A stretch of DNA of 64,000 bases from Flavobacterium magnum (GCF_003055625.1 NZ_CP028811.1:2542001-2606000); one strand, 5' to 3'; counted from the stretch's first letter, positions 35,392 to 44,574 are shown. The notes: generated by a model from the letters alone, not told the origin. Program-made: numbers and translations.

Positions 35392-38127
35392 ATGAAAAAA
35401 TTTTACCTGCTGATGCTGGCATTCGCCGGTGTTTCGATCGCAAACGCACAGATCATCAATTTTCCATCGGGACAGCTCAAAGCGAGACTGCTTGACGCCT
35501 CGGCCACCAACACCAGGGCAAAAAACCTTGACGGCGCCTATTTTGCCATCGATGCCAACAACGACAGCCAGATACAGGTTTCCGAAGCGCTACAGGTCAG
35601 TGAATTGTATTTTTATAACAACGGCATTTCCAATATTACGGGGCTTGAATATTTTACGAACCTCAAAGTGCTGAGCATGCCGTACAACCCGATTACGACG
35701 CTGGACGCGACCGTGTTTCCGCTGCTTACGAAACTGAATGTCAACCATTGCCTGTTGACCAGCCTGAATGCCAGTGGGCTTTCGGCGTTGACCGACCTCG
35801 ATTGCACCTACAACAGCCTCACCTCGCTGAATATCGACGGAACCTATGCACTACACGATTTTAAATGCAGGAACAACCAGATTTATGGCGTGCTTGATTT
35901 AAGCGGAAGGGCAAACCTGCTTCCCGAACTCGATCTGACGGTAAATCATTTTACCCAATTGATACTCACCGGCTGCAATACGCTCACCCTGATTAATGCA
36001 ACTGAAAATTATCTTTCGGAAACGACTGATTTCAGCGCTGTTCCAAACCTCAGGGAACTCTGGGTTTCCTTTTCCAGCATTCAAAACCTCGATTTGTCCG
36101 CCAATCCGCTGATTGAGCGCGTATATGCAAATCAATGCTACGGGCTGTCTTCTATGAATGTTACGGGCTGTGTTAACCTCAGGGAATTGTACTTCGTAAC
36201 TGCTTCTTATCCTACGCAATTGGATTTAAATCCGGCAGTGAATCTTGAAAAGCTTACCCTCAAAATGTCCAGCCCGGGTACAGTAGCATTTAACAATTGC
36301 CATATTTTAAAAGAGCTCAGCCTTGAGACCGATTGGCTGGCGGTTGATTTGTCGTTGCCAGCATTGGAAACCCTGACGCTTACGATGCTGAATTGCACCT
36401 CGCTCGATCTGACCGCGCTCGCCTCGTTGAAAACCCTTCAATCCAGGACTGAATCCGTTACAGCATACGACTTTTCAGGCAATGCATTGCTTGAGGATGT
36501 TGTCCTGTCCTATATTTATCCTACCCAATCATTGGATTTTTCATCCAATACTCACCTGCAGCAAGTCTATTTATCAGGTTGCTCGGGTGTCGAAATGCTG
36601 AACTTAAAAAACGGCGCCAACGAAATCCTTAATTTTAATTTTAACGCGGCAACGGCAATACCCAATCTGAAGTATTTATGTACTGACGATGAGCAGATTG
36701 AAAGCCTGGACTATCTTACGCAGGCGCTTCCTCTTTGCAGCATCAATTCGTACTGCTCTTTCACACCGGGCGGAACCTATTATACCGTAGAGGGCAGTTC
36801 AAGGGCAGATCTCGACGGCAATGGTTGTGACGTCTCAGATCCATTGTATCCCGGCATTAAATTTACCGTGACCGACGGCGTGAACTCAGGAACATTCGTT
36901 GCAGATGCGTTGGGTAGCTACAGCCTGCCGCTTCAGGCCGGTTCCCATACGATCACCCCGGTGGTCGAAAACAGCTATTTCACTACCGATCCTTCACAGT
37001 TCACAATCAGTTTTCCGGGCGATCTTAACAGCGTGATGCAGGACATCTGTATCATCCCGAATGGCATCCATAACGACCTGGAAATACTCATCATGCCAAT
37101 CGGGATTGCGAGACCCGGTTTTGATGCTACTTACAATCTGTTATTCCGAAATACAGGAAACACGACAATTGATACCGATCTTGATTTTGCCTTTGACGAC
37201 AGCGTAATGGATTTTGTGCAGTCGGTACCGCCTTTATCTGACCAAAATGAGGGTATGCTGCATTGGAGCGGATTGCCAATCGCACCGTTTGAAACACGCA
37301 GTGTACTGGTCAAAATGAATATGAACAGCCCGGTCGAGACGCCGGCGCTCAATTTGGATGACCACCTTGTGTTCACTGCGGCTTTGACGTATTCGGGTAC
37401 CGACGAAACGCCGTTAAACAACACGACGATATTGCGCCAGACCGTGGTCAATTCGTTTGACCCAAACGATAAGACGTGTCTCGAAGGGGATACCATTACG
37501 CCCGGCATGGTGGGAGATTACGTCCACTACCTTATCCGTTTTGAAAATACAGGTACTTTTGCGGCGGAGAATGTGGTGGTGAAAGACATCATCGATCCGG
37601 CCACATTCGATATAGCGTCTTTGGTGCCGGTCAGCAGCAATTATGAGTTCACGACGCGCATCACCGACGGTGACAAGGTCGAATTTATTTTCGAAAATAT
37701 CAACCTGCCTTTTGATGATACCAACAACGACGGTTATGTCTTATTTAAGATCAGGACCAAACCGACATTGACCGTAGGAAGTACGCTCAGCAATAAGGCC
37801 AGCATTTATTTTGATTACAACCTGCCGATTGTAACCAATACGGCGGTGACGGCGGTGGCGTTGCCTTTGAATACCAATGAAAATGACAATGCTTTTGGTT
37901 TGGCTTTATATCCGAATCCGGTGAAGGATGTCTTAAACATTTCGTCAAAAACCGATGCTGTCATCAATGTGGTACAAATTTACAACGCCCTGGGACAGGA
38001 TGTAATGAAAGTATTGCCTGCGAATGGAGATTGCAGTATAGACGTATCGCGTCTGCCGGTAGGTAGTTATGTAGTGAAGGTAATTTCGGAGACCGGAAGT
38101 TGGGCCTCACGTTTTATAAAGGAGTAA
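35392..38127 (+). CDS. LRR surface protein with T9SS type A sorting domain (copy 1)
   Basis: A 911-residue exported protein. After the signal peptide (MKKFYLLMLAFAGVSIANA) comes an array of about 21-residue leucine-rich repeats of the internalin-like type (LSMPYNPITTLDATVFPLL, LDCTYNSLTSLNIDG; about residues 80-440). Then follow a Cys-containing segment, beta-sandwich regions, and a conserved domain starting FDPNDKTCLEGDTITPGM (about 690) shared by all three tandem copies. The last 75 residues (LYPNPVKDVLNISSK ... WASRFIKE) are a T9SS C-terminal sorting domain, so the protein should be secreted and attached to the surface. Base composition is like the surrounding genome, unlike copies 2 and 3. 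Confidence 0.88.
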   Translation: MKKFYLLMLAFAGVSIANAQIINFPSGQLKARLLDASATNTRAKNLDGAYFAIDANNDSQIQVSEALQVSELYFYNNGISNITGLEYFTNLKVLSMPYNPITTLDATVFPLLTKLNVNHCLLTSLNASGLSALTDLDCTYNSLTSLNIDGTYALHDFKCRNNQIYGVLDLSGRANLLPELDLTVNHFTQLILTGCNTLTLINATENYLSETTDFSAVPNLRELWVSFSSIQNLDLSANPLIERVYANQCYGLSSMNVTGCVNLRELYFVTASYPTQLDLNPAVNLEKLTLKMSSPGTVAFNNCHILKELSLETDWLAVDLSLPALETLTLTMLNCTSLDLTALASLKTLQSRTESVTAYDFSGNALLEDVVLSYIYPTQSLDFSSNTHLQQVYLSGCSGVEMLNLKNGANEILNFNFNAATAIPNLKYLCTDDEQIESLDYLTQALPLCSINSYCSFTPGGTYYTVEGSSRADLDGNGCDVSDPLYPGIKFTVTDGVNSGTFVADALGSYSLPLQAGSHTITPVVENSYFTTDPSQFTISFPGDLNSVMQDICIIPNGIHNDLEILIMPIGIARPGFDATYNLLFRNTGNTTIDTDLDFAFDDSVMDFVQSVPPLSDQNEGMLHWSGLPIAPFETRSVLVKMNMNSPVETPALNLDDHLVFTAALTYSGTDETPLNNTTILRQTVVNSFDPNDKTCLEGDTITPGMVGDYVHYLIRFENTGTFAAENVVVKDIIDPATFDIASLVPVSSNYEFTTRITDGDKVEFIFENINLPFDDTNNDGYVLFKIRTKPTLTVGSTLSNKASIYFDYNLPIVTNTAVTAVALPLNTNENDNAFGLALYPNPVKDVLNISSKTDAVINVVQIYNALGQDVMKVLPANGDCSIDVSRLPVGSYVVKVISETGSWASRFIKE

Positions 38128-38170
38128 TTTCCAGTTAAATATCAAGCCGGTTACTGACCGGCTTTTTTAT
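37934..38170 (+). repeat. 237-base block shared by LRR copies 1 and 2 (sorting domain end plus terminator), first copy
   Basis: Nearly identical to 40537-40773: I count about 9 differences in 237 bases. The block covers the last 64 codons, the stop, the 3' gap and the terminator. Confidence 0.85.
38144..38168 (+). terminator. Terminator of LRR copy 1
   Basis: An 8-bp stem AAGCCGGT / ACCGGCTT with loop TACTG continues into TTTT. The same sequence closes copy 2. Confidence 0.85.
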
Positions 38171-38177
38171 GGATCTA

Positions 38178-38207
38178 TTTGACGGTATAATAAATACGTT
38201 ATATTTG
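38178..38207 (+). promoter_or_regulatory. Consensus promoter of LRR copy 2
   Basis: TTTG (38178-38181), 18 bases, TATATTTG (38200-38207): both elements of the Bacteroidota promoter match exactly. The ATG at 38226 is 18 bases downstream. Confidence 0.75.
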
Positions 38208-38287
38208 AACACCAGAACAATTAAGATGAAAAAACATTATTTATTACTAATGCTTGCTTTTGCAGGTGTACAGGCACAGGTAATCAA
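38200..38287 (+). repeat. 88-base block shared by LRR copies 2 and 3 (promoter to signal peptide), first copy
   Basis: Nearly identical to 40804-40891, with about 3 differences, all before the ATG. It covers the -7 element, leader, ATG and signal peptide codons. Confidence 0.85.
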
Positions 38288-40730
38288 CATCCCTGATGCC
38301 AATTTTAAGGCGAAGTTGCTCCAATCCTCCGAAACCTCAAGTATTGCAAAAGACGTAAATGGTGTAAAAATCAAGATTGATACCAACAGCGACAATGAAA
38401 TTCAGGAAAGCGAAGCAGCACTGGTCTATTCGCTCTCCGTAAGTAGTTCCAATATTGTAAACCTTACCGGAATTAATAGTTTCATTAATTTGAAAAGCCT
38501 TACGGCATACTCGAACGTGATTTCCGCAATCGATGTGAGCGGATTGGCATTGGAATCTTTGCAGGTTGGGGGTAATTATCTCACAACGCTGAGCCTTGCT
38601 GGGCTTTCCGGATTGAAATCTCTCGACATAGACGACAACCAGATTGCAGGCACGCTGGACCTTAGTTCTATGCCCGGACTCAAAAGTTTACTTTGCGAAA
38701 ACAACAACATTACAGGGATAAACATCACAGGGCTGGCACAACTTGAGAAATTAAAGTGCACTGAAAATGAGATAGCTTCACTTGATGTTTCCGGCAGCCC
38801 TTTATTGAATTACCTATGGTGTGATTACAACAACCTGACTACACTTGACGTAACCATGCTTCCGTTGCTGACCACCTTCAACTGCAGTTACAATCAGCTT
38901 ACGAGCCTGCAGGTAGACCATCTTCCCGGCTTATCCGGCTTGCTTTGCGGCTTCAATCAATTGACAAGTCTCGACCTGACCGGATCAATGTTGAATAGTA
39001 GTGTATCGAACACACTGAGCTGCCGTAACAATCTTATAACAGAGCTTGACGTTTCGGACAAGATATTGGATCAGTTCACATGCTCCAACAATCCACTTAC
39101 TACATTAAAATTAGGACAGATAACAAGATTGTATTGCTATTTCACTGACCTGACGAGTATCGAAGTGCCGTTTCCGGCTCAATATGTCAGCATACATGAT
39201 AATCCGCTACTCCAGTCATTGTATGTCAAGAACGGTTCACAGGAAATCCAGTTTTCAATATCCAATGTACCCAACTTGTCATATATCTGCGCAGATGAAT
39301 CCGATTTTTATGCAATACAACAGGAATTGAGTTATAACAATATCACCGGTTGCGAAATCAACAATTATTGTAATGACGGTGCCGATGCACCTTACGAAAT
39401 TGCTAATACTGCAAAATTTGATGCTGCCGGAGTTGGTTGTGATGCTGCGAATCCTCTAATTCCCAACCAAAGATTTATTATCGATAATGGTGGTAGCAGC
39501 GGAGGCCTTTTTGTAAATTTATCAGGTACAGGCAACTTATCCCTTCCTGCCGGTACTTATAGTATTACGCCTGTTTTTGAAACACCTTACTTCAGCAGCA
39601 CTCCCAATAGCGCTTCGATAACGTTTCCGGGTACATCATCTGTGGTAGCGCAAAGTTTCTGTATCGTCCCGAATGGAACGCATCCCGATATAGAAATTAC
39701 CATTACCAATAACAATACTGCCATTCCCGGTTTTGATGCTGATTACACCGTTCTCTGTAAAAATAAAGGTACAACCACAGCATCAGGCTTTATCAATGTA
39801 TCCTTCGATGATGATATCCTCGATTTTGTTACTGCTGAACCGGCTGCCAATGCTTCGCTGAACGAACTCAGCTGGGCCTATTCGGATTTGAAGCCATTCG
39901 GATCATATACTGTACATTTTACCATGAACCTGAATTCTCCTGTTGAAAATCCACCATTGCAACAGGGTGACAATATTACTATTGTAGCATATAGTGCATT
40001 TAATGATGATGAAACGCCGTCGGACAACATCACGGCATTGAACCAGCCAGTATTTAACGCTTTCGACCCCAACGACAAAACCTGTCTCGAAGGTGATACG
40101 ATAACGCCGAACATGGCAGGGGAGTATGTTCATTACAAAATCCGTTTTGAGAACACCGGAAATTATCCTGCAGCGATTGTTACAGTTAAAGATGTGATTG
40201 ATACTTCAAAATTTGATATTTCAACTTTAACGCCCATTGCGGGAAGCCATCCTTTTATTACCCGTATCACCAACACCAATCAGGTGGAGTTTATTTTTGA
40301 TAATATCATGCTGCCGTTTGACGATGCGAATAATGATGGTTATGTAATATTTAAAATCAAAACAAAGCCGACTTTGGTTTTAGGGGATGAACTCAGCAAC
40401 ACTGCAGGGATTTATTTCAATTATAATGCTCCCGTGATTACGAATACTGCGGTGACTACAGTTGCGGTTCCTTTAAGCATAAATGAAGTGGATAAGAGCG
40501 GCTTCAGTTTATACCCAAATCCTTCGAAGAATGTCATAAACATTTCGTCAAAAACCGATGCTGTCATCAATGTGGTACAAATTTACAACACCCTGGCACA
40601 GGAGGTAATGAAAGTATTGCCTGCGAATGGAGATTATAGTATAGACGTATCGCGTTTGCCGGTAGGCAGTTATGTAGTGAAGGTAATTTCGGAGACCGGA
40701 AGTTGGGCCTCGCGGTTTATAAAGGAGTAA
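38226..40730 (+). CDS. LRR surface protein with T9SS type A sorting domain (copy 2)
   Basis: An 834-residue paralogue of copy 1. The frame is open to 38169, but the ATG at 38226 begins the signal peptide MKKHYLLLMLAFAGVQA and lies after the promoter. About a dozen LRR units follow (LKSLDIDDNQIAGTLDLSS, LEKLKCTENEIASLDVSGS, LTTFNCSYNQLTSLQVD). Then come the shared FDPNDKTCLEGDTITPNM domain and the sorting domain (SLYPNPSKNVINISSK ... WASRFIKE). The LRR part is clearly more A+T-rich than copy 1. The C-terminal end is almost the same DNA as copy 1, whereas the N-terminal end matches copy 3. Confidence 0.88.
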   Translation: MKKHYLLLMLAFAGVQAQVINIPDANFKAKLLQSSETSSIAKDVNGVKIKIDTNSDNEIQESEAALVYSLSVSSSNIVNLTGINSFINLKSLTAYSNVISAIDVSGLALESLQVGGNYLTTLSLAGLSGLKSLDIDDNQIAGTLDLSSMPGLKSLLCENNNITGINITGLAQLEKLKCTENEIASLDVSGSPLLNYLWCDYNNLTTLDVTMLPLLTTFNCSYNQLTSLQVDHLPGLSGLLCGFNQLTSLDLTGSMLNSSVSNTLSCRNNLITELDVSDKILDQFTCSNNPLTTLKLGQITRLYCYFTDLTSIEVPFPAQYVSIHDNPLLQSLYVKNGSQEIQFSISNVPNLSYICADESDFYAIQQELSYNNITGCEINNYCNDGADAPYEIANTAKFDAAGVGCDAANPLIPNQRFIIDNGGSSGGLFVNLSGTGNLSLPAGTYSITPVFETPYFSSTPNSASITFPGTSSVVAQSFCIVPNGTHPDIEITITNNNTAIPGFDADYTVLCKNKGTTTASGFINVSFDDDILDFVTAEPAANASLNELSWAYSDLKPFGSYTVHFTMNLNSPVENPPLQQGDNITIVAYSAFNDDETPSDNITALNQPVFNAFDPNDKTCLEGDTITPNMAGEYVHYKIRFENTGNYPAAIVTVKDVIDTSKFDISTLTPIAGSHPFITRITNTNQVEFIFDNIMLPFDDANNDGYVIFKIKTKPTLVLGDELSNTAGIYFNYNAPVITNTAVTTVAVPLSINEVDKSGFSLYPNPSKNVINISSKTDAVINVVQIYNTLAQEVMKVLPANGDYSIDVSRLPVGSYVVKVISETGSWASRFIKE

Positions 40731-40773
40731 TTTCCAGTTAAATATCAAGCCGGTTACTGACCGGCTTTTTTAT
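40537..40773 (+). repeat. 237-base block shared by LRR copies 1 and 2, second copy
   Basis: Counterpart of 37934-38170; covers the sorting-domain end, stop codon, 3' gap and terminator of copy 2. Confidence 0.85.
40747..40771 (+). terminator. Terminator of LRR copy 2
   Basis: AAGCCGGT / ACCGGCTT stem with loop TACTG and a T tail, identical to the terminator of copy 1. Copy 3 lacks it. Confidence 0.85.
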
Positions 40774-40803
40774 TGGTTTTATGCAACCGTATTATAATTG
40801 CAT

Positions 40804-40811
40804 TATATTTG
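40804..40811 (+). promoter_or_regulatory. -7 element of LRR copy 3
   Basis: TATATTTG, 18 bases before the ATG, as in copy 2. The expected -33 site reads TTTTATG and is imperfect. Confidence 0.5.
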
Positions 40812-40891
40812 AATACCAAAACAATTAAAATGAAAAAACATTATTTATTACTAATGCTTGCTTTTGCAGGTGTACAGGCACAGGTAATCAA
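40804..40891 (+). repeat. 88-base block shared by LRR copies 2 and 3, second copy
   Basis: Counterpart of 38200-38287. After CAA at 40891 the two genes diverge at once. Confidence 0.85.
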
Positions 40892-43331
40892 TATTGCTGA
40901 CACGGCCTTTGCAGCAAGGCTGGCGCTTTCTTCTATAAATAACGATATTGCAAGGAATGAAGCGAATCTTCCAATACATATTGACGCCGATTATGACGGG
41001 CAGATCACCGTTACGGAAGCACAGGCTGTATATTTTTTGAATGTAGATTCATTAAATTTTACAGAAAGCGAGAAGATATCCGACCTTTCAGGGATTGAAT
41101 ACTTTACAAACCTCGGTACACTGAAATGTTCCTATAATAATCTTACCGCTCTTAATCTGGCGGCGCTCAGCAACCTTAAGATCCTTTATTGCAATAACAA
41201 CCACCTTACAACACTCGATGTAATGGCATTGAGTGGGCTTGAAACCCTTTACTGCCATACGAATGACATGACAAATATACAGGTCGCAGGCTTGCATAAT
41301 CTTTTGCAGCTTGTTTGTTATTCCAATCCCTTAACGGCATTGGATATGACGGGCCTTACGTCAATCAGCCAAATTCTCATCAGCCATACCGCAATCACTT
41401 CACTTGATCTTACACCTTATCCTACGCTGGCCTATATCGGATGCGAGGATGGCATATTGACATCTCTTAACCTTTCCGGACTTTCCAATATTACAACACT
41501 GAGTTGTAAGGGTAACCAGCTTACATCACTCGATATCGGGGCATCATGGTATCACCTGTTTGAAATCAATATAAGCAACAACCTTTTTACGCAATTCGAT
41601 GTGAGTTCTTTCCAGCATCTTTCCCATTTTTATTGCGATAACAATTTCCTCACCGAGCTCCATTTTTACAATGAAGGCCAGGGCTCCAGTTCAATTACAA
41701 ATCTGTCCTGTACGAATAACCTGTTTACTAAATTGGATTTGTCATCTATTCGTCCAAATGGGTTAATTTCGAATTCAGTTAAATTTGACAACAACCCGTT
41801 ATTAGAGTGGGTTAATCTTAAGAATGGGAACTATAATCCGTTTCCGACATTAGAAAACCTTCCGTCCCTACGATACATTTGTGTTGATGCAAATGAGACA
41901 GACGACATGATAGGCACTAACTTTCCAATTTATAATATTACCAATTGCGAAGTCAATACATACTGTTCGTTTACTCCAGGCGGCACTTATTATCAAATTG
42001 CTGCCGCCAATACCTTGGATTCCAATGCAAACGGATGTGACGCAGGTGACCTGAACATACCTGCCATGAAGTTAAATTTAACTTCGGGGAGTACCACTAC
42101 ACAAGTAATAGCAGCTGCGAACAGCCTGTTCAGTATTCCTGTTTCGCAAGGCACTTATCAAGTTGCCCCTGTACTTGAGCATCCGGAGTATTTTACGGTA
42201 TCGCCCACTTCAGCAAGCGTAGGCTTCCCTGCACAGGCAAGTCCTTATAACCTCCAATTTTGTATTGCGCCAGCAGGGAACCGCAACGATCTTGAAATAA
42301 TCCTGCTACCCATTGGCGACGCCATTCCGGGTTTCGATATTCATTATAAAGTCATTGTAAATAATACAGGGAATACGTCACAATCCGCCCATGTGGAATT
42401 TCATTTTGAAAATGATTTAATGCACTTGGTTAATGTACAGCCAACAGCAGCCGACAATGAGGGCAGCCTTTCATGGAGCGTTAATTTGGTACCTTTTGAA
42501 AAAAAAGAATTCATGGTTCAGTTTAATCTGAATACCCCTACGGATACTCCGCCGGTTAATGGCAATACCATATTGCATTTCAACGCCGTGGCTACATCAG
42601 ATGCCACAGATGAAACACCTCAGAACAATACTGCGCAACTGGAACAGCCTGTATTTAATTCATTTGATCCGAATGATAAGATATGCCTTGAAGGTGATGC
42701 AATTACACCGGATATCGTTGGGAAGGAGCTGCACTACCGCATCCGTTTTGAAAATACTGGCAATGCTCCGGCACAAAATATCGTCGTGAAAGATGTGATA
42801 GATACGGCAAAATTTGATGTGACTACATTAATACCACTTGATGGAAGTCATCCATTCACTACAAGAATCACAGGCGATCAGGCCGAATTCCTATTCGAAA
42901 ACATCAATCTCCCTTTCGATGACGCCAATAATGACGGTTATATACTGTTCAAGATCAAAACCAAACCGACATTGACTTTAGGCAGTACCATCAGCAATAC
43001 AGCGAGTATTTATTTCGATTATAACTTCCCTATTGTTACGAATACTGCGGTGACTACCATGGCTATTCCTTTAAGCACGGATGAAAATGAAAATGCATTT
43101 GGATTTGCTTTATATCCAAATCCGGTAAAGGATGTTTTGAATATTGCTTCAAAAGTAACCGCCGATATTGATTCAATAGTCATTTATAACATGCTTGGAC
43201 AGGAAGTCACGAAAGCGATCCCTGCGGTTGGCGATTATAGTATTGATGTATCGCGTTTGCCGGTTGGAGAGTATGTACTAAAAGTGATTTCTAATACAGG
43301 AACCTGGTCATCAAAATTCCTCAAAGGATAG
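40830..43331 (+). CDS. LRR surface protein with T9SS type A sorting domain (copy 3)
   Basis: An 833-residue paralogue. The ATG at 40830 begins the signal peptide MKKHYLLLMLAFAGVQA, identical to copy 2; the open frame upstream to 40773 crosses the promoter and is not used. LRR units are visible (LGTLKCSYNNLTALNLAAL, LKILYCNNNHLTTLDVMAL). The conserved domain FDPNDKICLEGDAITPDI and sorting domain (LYPNPVKDVLNIASK ... WSSKFLKG) follow. Its 3' end differs from copies 1 and 2 and ends in KG rather than KE. It is A+T-rich like copy 2. Confidence 0.88.
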   Translation: MKKHYLLLMLAFAGVQAQVINIADTAFAARLALSSINNDIARNEANLPIHIDADYDGQITVTEAQAVYFLNVDSLNFTESEKISDLSGIEYFTNLGTLKCSYNNLTALNLAALSNLKILYCNNNHLTTLDVMALSGLETLYCHTNDMTNIQVAGLHNLLQLVCYSNPLTALDMTGLTSISQILISHTAITSLDLTPYPTLAYIGCEDGILTSLNLSGLSNITTLSCKGNQLTSLDIGASWYHLFEINISNNLFTQFDVSSFQHLSHFYCDNNFLTELHFYNEGQGSSSITNLSCTNNLFTKLDLSSIRPNGLISNSVKFDNNPLLEWVNLKNGNYNPFPTLENLPSLRYICVDANETDDMIGTNFPIYNITNCEVNTYCSFTPGGTYYQIAAANTLDSNANGCDAGDLNIPAMKLNLTSGSTTTQVIAAANSLFSIPVSQGTYQVAPVLEHPEYFTVSPTSASVGFPAQASPYNLQFCIAPAGNRNDLEIILLPIGDAIPGFDIHYKVIVNNTGNTSQSAHVEFHFENDLMHLVNVQPTAADNEGSLSWSVNLVPFEKKEFMVQFNLNTPTDTPPVNGNTILHFNAVATSDATDETPQNNTAQLEQPVFNSFDPNDKICLEGDAITPDIVGKELHYRIRFENTGNAPAQNIVVKDVIDTAKFDVTTLIPLDGSHPFTTRITGDQAEFLFENINLPFDDANNDGYILFKIKTKPTLTLGSTISNTASIYFDYNFPIVTNTAVTTMAIPLSTDENENAFGFALYPNPVKDVLNIASKVTADIDSIVIYNMLGQEVTKAIPAVGDYSIDVSRLPVGEYVLKVISNTGTWSSKFLKG

Positions 43332-43391
43332 CATTTTGATAACAACTTATTGATATTCATGTTATTTATATCTATGATTCGATTTTTTTAA

Positions 43392-43399
43392 TATATTTG
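43392..43399 (+). promoter_or_regulatory. -7 element of the small secreted peptide gene
   Basis: TATATTTG, the same -7 octamer as the LRR genes, 37 bases before the ATG at 43437. No -33 TTTG is evident. Confidence 0.5.
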
Positions 43400-43436
43400 A
43401 AATCATTAAAACGATCATCAACCAAAAAACTACATT

Positions 43437-43628
43437 ATGAAAACGAAAGTAATTCTCCTGCTGCTCCTTTGTTCCGTAGCGGCCAGCGCCCACAATCAAA
43501 ATGCAACCAATGCCGCCACGGCACCAGCAAAGGCAACGATCGCGATTGCGGCCATGCCCATAGGCGGCGCGATTTCAAAAATGGTCTCCGAAGCCGTCGG
43601 CTGGTTCACACGCGTCCTCAGAGATTAA
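43437..43628 (+). CDS. Small secreted peptide, hypothetical
   Basis: A 63-residue protein with a strong signal peptide (MKTKVILLLLLCSVAASA). The mature peptide is only about 45 residues: a polar Asn/Ala/Thr-rich first part, then a hydrophobic Ala/Ile/Met/Gly segment (ATIAIAAMPIGGAISKMV) and an amphipathic end (SEAVGWFTRVLRD). It has its own -7 element (43392-43399) and its own terminator (43650-43679), which argues that it is a real gene. I recognise no family. It lacks the T9SS sorting domain of its large neighbours. Confidence 0.65.
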   Translation: MKTKVILLLLLCSVAASAHNQNATNAATAPAKATIAIAAMPIGGAISKMVSEAVGWFTRVLRD

Positions 43629-43649
43629 TCACAACTTACTATAAATCAG

Positions 43650-43679
43650 CAGGCTGCCAACAGGCGGCCTTTTGCTTTT
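43650..43679 (+). terminator. Terminator of the small secreted peptide gene
   Basis: An 8-bp stem AGGCTGCC / GGCGGCCT (one G-T pair) with loop AACA is followed by TTTGCTTTTT, 22 bases after the stop. Confidence 0.75.
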
Positions 43680-43746
43680 TGGAAACTTCCTGATTCCTGG
43701 AAATTGATGGCTGTTTCAGGTGCCAGCACCATACGCAATCTGCCCC

Positions 43747-43789
43747 GGAATTCTCAAATCTAAAATCCTGATTCTAAAATCTGAATTCC
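43747..43789. repeat. CTAAAATC-type short repeats bounded by GGAATTC/GAATTCC
   Basis: The inverted ends GGAATTC (43747-43753) and GAATTCC (43783-43789) enclose two direct units, CTAAAATCCTGATT and CTAAAATCTGAATT. The tract touches the fabG -7 element. Confidence 0.5.
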
Positions 43790-43797
43790 TATATTTG
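43790..43797 (+). promoter_or_regulatory. -7 element of fabG
   Basis: TATATTTG, an exact TAnnTTTG match, 30 bases before the fabG ATG at 43828. It also shows that the open frame upstream of 43828 is not used. No clear -33 element. Confidence 0.55.
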
Positions 43798-43827
43798 TGC
43801 AACCATTACAAATTTGATCAGACCATT

Positions 43828-44574
43828 ATGAAATTATTAGAAGGAAAAACAGCCATCATCACGGGAGCCAGCCGCGGCATCGGAAAAGGAATAGCGGAAG
43901 TTTTTGCAAAGCACGGTGCCAATGTCGCCTTTACATACAGCGCCTCTGCTGAGTCTGCGTTAGCGCTTGAAAACGAGCTGAACGGTTTAGGGATCAAGGC
44001 CAAAGGATATCAGTCCAACGCCGCCGATTTTAACGAAGCGCATACTTTTGTCGACGCTGTTTTGGCTGATTTCGGAACGGTAGACATCCTGATTAATAAT
44101 GCAGGAATTACCAAGGACAACCTCTTGATGCGTATGTCTGAAGAGGATTTTGATAAGGTGATTGATGTCAACCTGAAATCGGTATTCAATATGACAAAAG
44201 CTATTCAGAAGACTTTCCTGAAGCAACGTTCAGGCTCGATCATCAACATGAGTTCTGTAGTAGGGGTGAAAGGGAACGCCGGACAGACCAATTATGCTGC
44301 CTCTAAAGCAGGTGTTATCGGCTTTACCAAGTCTGTTGCTTTGGAATTGGGTTCCAGGAACATCCGCTGCAACGCGATAGCTCCGGGGTTCATTGAAACG
44401 GAAATGACTGCCAAATTGAATGAGGAGGTCGTGAAAGGCTGGGCAGAGTCGATTCCGTTAAAGCGTGGCGGCAGCACGGAAGATGTCGCCAATGCCTGCC
44501 TGTTCCTGGCGTCAGACATGAGCGCGTACATCACGGGGCAGGTGCTGAATGTTGACGGAGGTATGCTGACATAA
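43828..44574 (+). CDS. fabG: FabG, 3-oxoacyl-ACP reductase
   Basis: A 248-residue short-chain dehydrogenase, the length of FabG. The NADPH motif ITGASRGIGKGIA, the NNAG motif (INNAGITKDNLLMRM), and the catalytic Ser-Tyr-Lys set (MSSVVGVKGNAGQTNYAASKAG) are present. The TKDNLLMRM segment is typical of true FabG. The frame is open to 43720, but that stretch covers the promoter at 43790; ATG 43828 gives the family N-terminus MKLLEGKTAIITG. Confidence 0.95.
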   Translation: MKLLEGKTAIITGASRGIGKGIAEVFAKHGANVAFTYSASAESALALENELNGLGIKAKGYQSNAADFNEAHTFVDAVLADFGTVDILINNAGITKDNLLMRMSEEDFDKVIDVNLKSVFNMTKAIQKTFLKQRSGSIINMSSVVGVKGNAGQTNYAASKAGVIGFTKSVALELGSRNIRCNAIAPGFIETEMTAKLNEEVVKGWAESIPLKRGGSTEDVANACLFLASDMSAYITGQVLNVDGGMLT

